Position numbers and translations under genes: made by a program. Below the pieces are notes generated by a model. It had not been told where the DNA came from. It did no database searches and was given only the letters and a program-made list of their open reading frames with translations. From positions 1-64,000 of the forward strand of contig NZ_JBPODR010000001.1 of NCBI RefSeq assembly GCF_051201035.1: DNA of 64,000 nucleotides, written 5' to 3'. Positions 60,856-64,000 of this stretch are shown here, one piece after another (position 1 is the first letter of the stretch; each line of letters opens with the position of its first letter). This DNA is from Thermoanaerobacterium thermosulfurigenes. Its GTDB lineage: Bacteria > Bacillota > Thermoanaerobacteria > Thermoanaerobacterales > Thermoanaerobacteraceae.

Positions 60856-61287
60856 TTATATGTTTAAATCGTCTAAATGCTCTGCAACATCTTCAAAAGA
60901 AACATCAATATTATTTGAATATTCCATCCATACTTCTTTACTCCAAATCTCCACTCTTGACGATACCCCAATTATTATGACTTCTTTCTCAATTTTTGCA
61001 TGTTCTCTCAAGATGTTCGGTATTAATACTCTTCCCTGCTTGTCTATTTCGCATTCAGTGGCGCCTGCTAAGAAAAATCTGGTAAATGCTCTGGCATCTT
61101 TTCTGTTAAGTGGCAATGTCTTTAGCTTTGCCTCGATATTTGACCATTCTGACAATGAGTAAGCAAAAAGGCAATTGTCAAGCCCTCGCGTCAACACAAA
61201 TTTATACCCCAGTTCGTCCCTGAACTTGGCAGGTATAAAAACTCTCCCTTTTTGATCTATTGTATGTTCATATTGCCCCATCAGCAT
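60856..61287 (-). CDS. mraZ: Transcriptional regulator MraZ
   Basis: A 143-residue AbrB-like protein with two swapped-hairpin domains, each with its motif: HTIDQKGRVFIPAKFR (near residue 10) and CEIDKQGRVLIPNILR (near 80). It forms rings that bind repeats before its own gene and represses the division cluster. ATG 61287 fits the usual MxMGxYxHTID beginning. Four 10-bp-spaced boxes and a sigma-A promoter lie directly upstream, so self-control is likely. Confidence 0.95.
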   Translation of the reverse strand: MLMGQYEHTIDQKGRVFIPAKFRDELGYKFVLTRGLDNCLFAYSLSEWSNIEAKLKTLPLNRKDARAFTRFFLAGATECEIDKQGRVLIPNILREHAKIEKEVIIIGVSSRVEIWSKEVWMEYSNNIDVSFEDVAEHLDDLNI

Positions 61288-61307
61288 ACCGAACACCCAT
61301 TTCTATT

Positions 61308-61344
61308 GCACTTCTAACCACTTTGCACCACTTTAAACCACTTA
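61308..61344 (-). promoter_or_regulatory. MraZ operator: four boxes at 10-bp spacing
   Basis: On the minus strand heptamers repeat at exact 10-base steps: TAAGTGG (61344-61338), AAAGTGG (61334-61328), AAAGTGG (61324-61318) and GAAGTGC (61314-61308). MraZ is known to bind direct repeats with a GTGG/AAAGTG core once per helical turn before its own gene. The boxes begin nine bases after the -10, covering the transcription start. Confidence 0.85.
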
Positions 61345-61352
61345 TTATGTTT

Positions 61353-61381
61353 ATTCTATATAAAACCCAAAAATCCTTCAA
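61353..61381 (-). promoter_or_regulatory. Sigma-A promoter of the division/cell-wall cluster
   Basis: Minus-strand -35 TTGAAG (61381-61376), 17-base spacer, -10 TAGAAT (61358-61353). The start near 61346 falls beside the first MraZ box. Confidence 0.7.
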
Positions 61382-61402
61382 TAAATTAAAAATTTTTTTC
61401 AC

Positions 61403-61430
61403 AAAAAAAATAACGAGTATGACTCGTTAT
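61403..61430 (-). terminator. Terminator of the M16 peptidase pair
   Basis: On the minus strand ATAACGAGT (61430-61422), loop CAT, ACTCGTTAT (61418-61410), followed by eight Ts. It separates the peptidase genes from the mraZ promoter. Confidence 0.88.
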
Positions 61431-61446
61431 CAAAAACTATAACATA

Positions 61447-62715
61447 TTATGGCTTTACAACAGATAATACACAGTTATCTTCATTAAAATGCGTCTTAAA
61501 TCTATTTAGTACATCATCAGGAGTTATACCTTCTATAACAGATGTAAAATCCAAGATATTAATGTCTTTCATGTAGTATGATATAAAGTTGTGTGCAATA
61601 CTTTCAACAGAATTAAATGATTTTACAAATCGGCCAAGTATCTTTTTCTTAATTCTATAGAAATCACCTTCATCCACTTTATTGATGGATGAAATTTTAG
61701 CTATAAGAGCCTTTTTCACAGCTTCAGGATCTACAGATTGACCACCTATTATAGAGTAACCATGATCTACTTCACCTACGTACTCTACATCAAAAGTTGT
61801 ATCAATAAGTCCATCATTATAAAGTTTTTCATACAAGTCGGAGCTTCTACCGGCTAAAATCTCTAAGCAAATCTGTGTAGTTATGTCCTTTTTAAGTAAT
61901 CTCTTTCCTCCATAACCTATGTCATTGTCTTTAAATCCAACATTAAATAGCGGCATCGAAACAGACATCTTTTGTTCCACGTAATTCTTGTTTATTTTAA
62001 TCGGCTCATCAGGATAAATGCGCTTTATCTCTCCATTTCTTTTTTCTGTTTTAACACTATCATTTACGATTTCTGCAACTTTATCCACGTCCACATCGCC
62101 AACCGCAAACAACACCATGTTTGATGGATGGTAAAATGTATTGTAGCATTTATACAAGATGTCTTTGTCAATTCTTGATATAGATTCAATTGTACCTGCA
62201 ATATCTATTTTTACAGGATGTTCATGGTACAATCCACCTAACATATTGAAAAAGAGCCTCCAAGACGGATCGTCATCGTACATGCGAATTTCTTGAGCTA
62301 TTATGCCTTTTTCCTTTTCTACATTTTCATCTGTAAAATAAGGCCTTTGGACAAAATCCAAAAGAAGTCTTAAATTGCTGTAAAAATTGTCTGTGCAAGA
62401 AAACAAATAAGCAGTAGTTGTAAAATTCGTATAAGCATTTGCAGAAGCCCCATTCTTAGAAAACTCTTCAAATACACTTCCACTTTCTTCCTCAAACATT
62501 TTATGCTCCAAAAAATGTGCAATACCATCCGGCACATGTGTAGGTTCACTTTCACCAGGAATTATAAATTCTCTATCATTAGAACCATAATGAGTTGCAA
62601 ACATGGCATACTGTTTTATAAAACCTTTCTTAGGCATTACAAAGACATTTAATCCACTTTCATGCTCATATTTGTACATTTTTTCTTTTATCAAGTCATT
62701 AAATATTTCCATCAT
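61447..62715 (-). CDS. M16 family zinc peptidase, catalytic partner (YmfH-like)
   Basis: A 422-residue pitrilysin-family peptidase. The inverted zinc motif HFLEH is at residues 67-71 (His67, Glu70, His71), with the distal Glu in the EKGIIAQEIRMYDD segment about 75 residues later. The protein has the two M16 half-barrel repeats; family length is about 420-430. GGAG precedes ATG 62715. It lies 13 bases after an M16 gene lacking this motif, so the two probably form a heterodimer, as YmfF/YmfH do in Bacillus. The substrate is not known. Confidence 0.92.
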   Translation of the reverse strand: MMEIFNDLIKEKMYKYEHESGLNVFVMPKKGFIKQYAMFATHYGSNDREFIIPGESEPTHVPDGIAHFLEHKMFEEESGSVFEEFSKNGASANAYTNFTTTAYLFSCTDNFYSNLRLLLDFVQRPYFTDENVEKEKGIIAQEIRMYDDDPSWRLFFNMLGGLYHEHPVKIDIAGTIESISRIDKDILYKCYNTFYHPSNMVLFAVGDVDVDKVAEIVNDSVKTEKRNGEIKRIYPDEPIKINKNYVEQKMSVSMPLFNVGFKDNDIGYGGKRLLKKDITTQICLEILAGRSSDLYEKLYNDGLIDTTFDVEYVGEVDHGYSIIGGQSVDPEAVKKALIAKISSINKVDEGDFYRIKKKILGRFVKSFNSVESIAHNFISYYMKDINILDFTSVIEGITPDDVLNRFKTHFNEDNCVLSVVKP

Positions 62716-62728
62716 TTCATATCACTCC

Positions 62729-63985
62729 TCATTTTTTTGTCATGAAATAGACAGTATCCAATTGCAGCTTTTTAGATACATCCACGATATCATTTATTGT
62801 AACTTTTTTTACCTTATTTATAAAATCGTCTATACTGTAATTTGTATGTGAAAGTTTTTGTGATAAGTAAAAATCCGCCAGTTGTGTTCCACTGTCTTTT
62901 ATTGAATTAAGCGACGTAATCAAAGCTTTCACAGCGGAATCAATTTCATAATCAGATATATTACCTGATTTTATCTCCTCTACTTGCTTTTGTATTATCT
63001 CCAATGCTTTTTCGTAATTTTCAATTTCAATGCCTGACATTATAAGCATTAATCCTTTAAATCTTTCCAACCTTGTCTGTGCATAATATGCAAGGCTTTC
63101 TCTTTCTCTAACATTCATAAAAAGCTTGGAGAACGGTCCTCCTCCCAAAACGCTGCTTAATACTAAAAGAGAAAAATACTCCTCATCCCATGGATTTACG
63201 TTTGTTCTGTATCCTAAAGTAAGTTTCCCTTGAGTAACATCAAGTTTATCTTCTACATATTTTACCTTATTGATCTTTCTTAATATAGGCGTATCTGGAA
63301 TCACATCTACATTCGTTCTCTCTACTTTAAAATAGTTATTGAATAACTCTTTCACATTGTCTACATCCACATTGCCTACAACAAATATATCTATCGGAAG
63401 CCTTTTAATTGCTTTTTTATAATACTCATAAAGATTTTTTTCATCTATTTTATCAATATCATCTACATTTCCAAGCTCATAAATTGAGTAATCTTCATCT
63501 TTACACATTTCTTCTATACACCTTTCAACGGCGTATTTAGTCTTTTCATTTATGCGGGAATTGATAATATTCTTCTGCTTTTCTTTCTCTTGTTGCACAT
63601 ACCTTTGTTCAAAACCATCATTTGATATTAATGGATTCAAAAGTATGTCTGATATGAACTTAACGCTTTCTTCCAATATATCTTCTTTTAAATATGTACT
63701 ATCTACAATCTCCATCTTAAACTGTGCAATCTGCCGCTCACCTTTTTTATAAACTGAATAAGCAAACGTAGCACCGTAAAGATCTTCTAAATGTTTTGTT
63801 ATATCTTTATACGTTTTAAAGTTAAAGCTCCCTCTCCTTAGAACTGATGGCAGCAATGCAAATTTTGCCGTTTCATCGCTTAATTTATTGCTTATGTACA
63901 CATTAATTGTTACCGTTTTAAACTTATTAAGTTTATTGACATAGAGTTCAATACCACTCGCAATGTTTTCCTTTATAATGGACAT
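62729..63985 (-). CDS. M16 family peptidase-like protein lacking the zinc motif (YmfF-like)
   Basis: A 418-residue member of the M16 superfamily. The place where the HxxEH motif should be reads ITKHLEDLYGATF without the second His, so it is very likely inactive. The Gly-rich loop LGGGPFSKLFMNVRERESLAYY near residue 285 is the substrate-binding part kept in such subunits. ATG 63985 has AAGGAG upstream at the window edge; a GTG nine bases before lies in that site. It should be the non-catalytic partner of the following gene. Confidence 0.9.
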   Translation of the reverse strand: MSIIKENIASGIELYVNKLNKFKTVTINVYISNKLSDETAKFALLPSVLRRGSFNFKTYKDITKHLEDLYGATFAYSVYKKGERQIAQFKMEIVDSTYLKEDILEESVKFISDILLNPLISNDGFEQRYVQQEKEKQKNIINSRINEKTKYAVERCIEEMCKDEDYSIYELGNVDDIDKIDEKNLYEYYKKAIKRLPIDIFVVGNVDVDNVKELFNNYFKVERTNVDVIPDTPILRKINKVKYVEDKLDVTQGKLTLGYRTNVNPWDEEYFSLLVLSSVLGGGPFSKLFMNVRERESLAYYAQTRLERFKGLMLIMSGIEIENYEKALEIIQKQVEEIKSGNISDYEIDSAVKALITSLNSIKDSGTQLADFYLSQKLSHTNYSIDDFINKVKKVTINDIVDVSKKLQLDTVYFMTKK

Positions 63986-64000
63986 ATTTTTCACTCCTTC

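Noticed and set aside
1..64000. CRISPR arrays, insertion sequences, prophage or toxin-antitoxin modules
   Set aside because: No spaced direct repeats of CRISPR type, no transposase or integrase proteins, and no paired toxin-antitoxin genes were seen; the only short spaced repeats are the PhoP and MraZ boxes.

Overview
The window is a low-GC stretch of core chromosome from an endospore-forming, anaerobic Firmicute. The evidence is a set of sporulation genes (spoIIGA-sigE-sigG, spoIVA, spoIIP, bofA, sspI, spoVD), oxygen-sensitive enzymes (Fe-S serine dehydratase, radical SAM proteins, flavodiiron protein) and AGGAGG-type ribosome sites with frequent GTG/TTG starts. Gene order and protein style suggest Thermoanaerobacterium or a close relative; that is inference, as no database was searched. 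There are no insertion sequences, prophage genes or CRISPR arrays. Nearly all genes lie on the minus strand.

Region 1 (1-2.3 kb) has two riboswitch-controlled genes: a GDT1-type Mn2+ exporter behind a yybP-ykoY Mn2+ riboswitch, and a LysM cell-wall hydrolase behind a ydaO-type c-di-AMP riboswitch. A 48-residue zinc ribbon protein lies next to them. Region 2 (2.3-9.6 kb) is an aromatic amino acid operon, aroB-pheA-aroF-tyrA-aroA, running directly into an OmpR-type two-component system. Region 3 (9.6-15.6 kb) is a tight operon zwf-cyclase-orf75-pepF-sdaAB-sdaAA. Region 4 (15.6-25.5 kb) holds mixed units: flavodiiron protein, membrane transporter, spore proteins, uppP, macrodomain, phosphodiesterase, a B12-type radical SAM protein, an M48 protease and tRNA-Pro(GGG).

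Region 5 (25.5-34.2 kb) holds spoIVA, gpsA-plsY-der-DUF512, two tandem DUF3189 genes and the overlapping DUF1614-spoIIP pair. Region 6 (34.2-41.3 kb) is the phosphate system nrdR-phoP-phoR-pstS-pstC-pstA-pstB-phoU. Both pstS and pstC are preceded by four 11-bp-spaced PhoP-box repeats. Region 7 (41.3-61.4 kb) is the division/cell-wall cluster mraZ-rsmH-ftsL-spoVD-murE-murF-mraY-murD-ftsW-murG-murA-ftsQ-DUF881-sbp-ftsA-ftsZ followed by spoIIGA-sigE-sigG-ylmC. It starts at a sigma-A promoter overlaid by four 10-bp-spaced MraZ boxes. Region 8 (61.4-64 kb) is a pair of M16 peptidases, one with and one without the zinc motif.

The genes link peptidoglycan synthesis, division and the switch to sporulation, with phosphate, Mn2+ and c-di-AMP sensing alongside. 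No clear new multi-gene system is visible. The most unusual points are a probable AUA start codon for the spoVD-type penicillin-binding protein, the precise MraZ and PhoP operators, the two-component system attached to the aro operon, and several conserved but uncharacterised sporulation-linked families (DUF3189 pair, DUF1614, DUF512).
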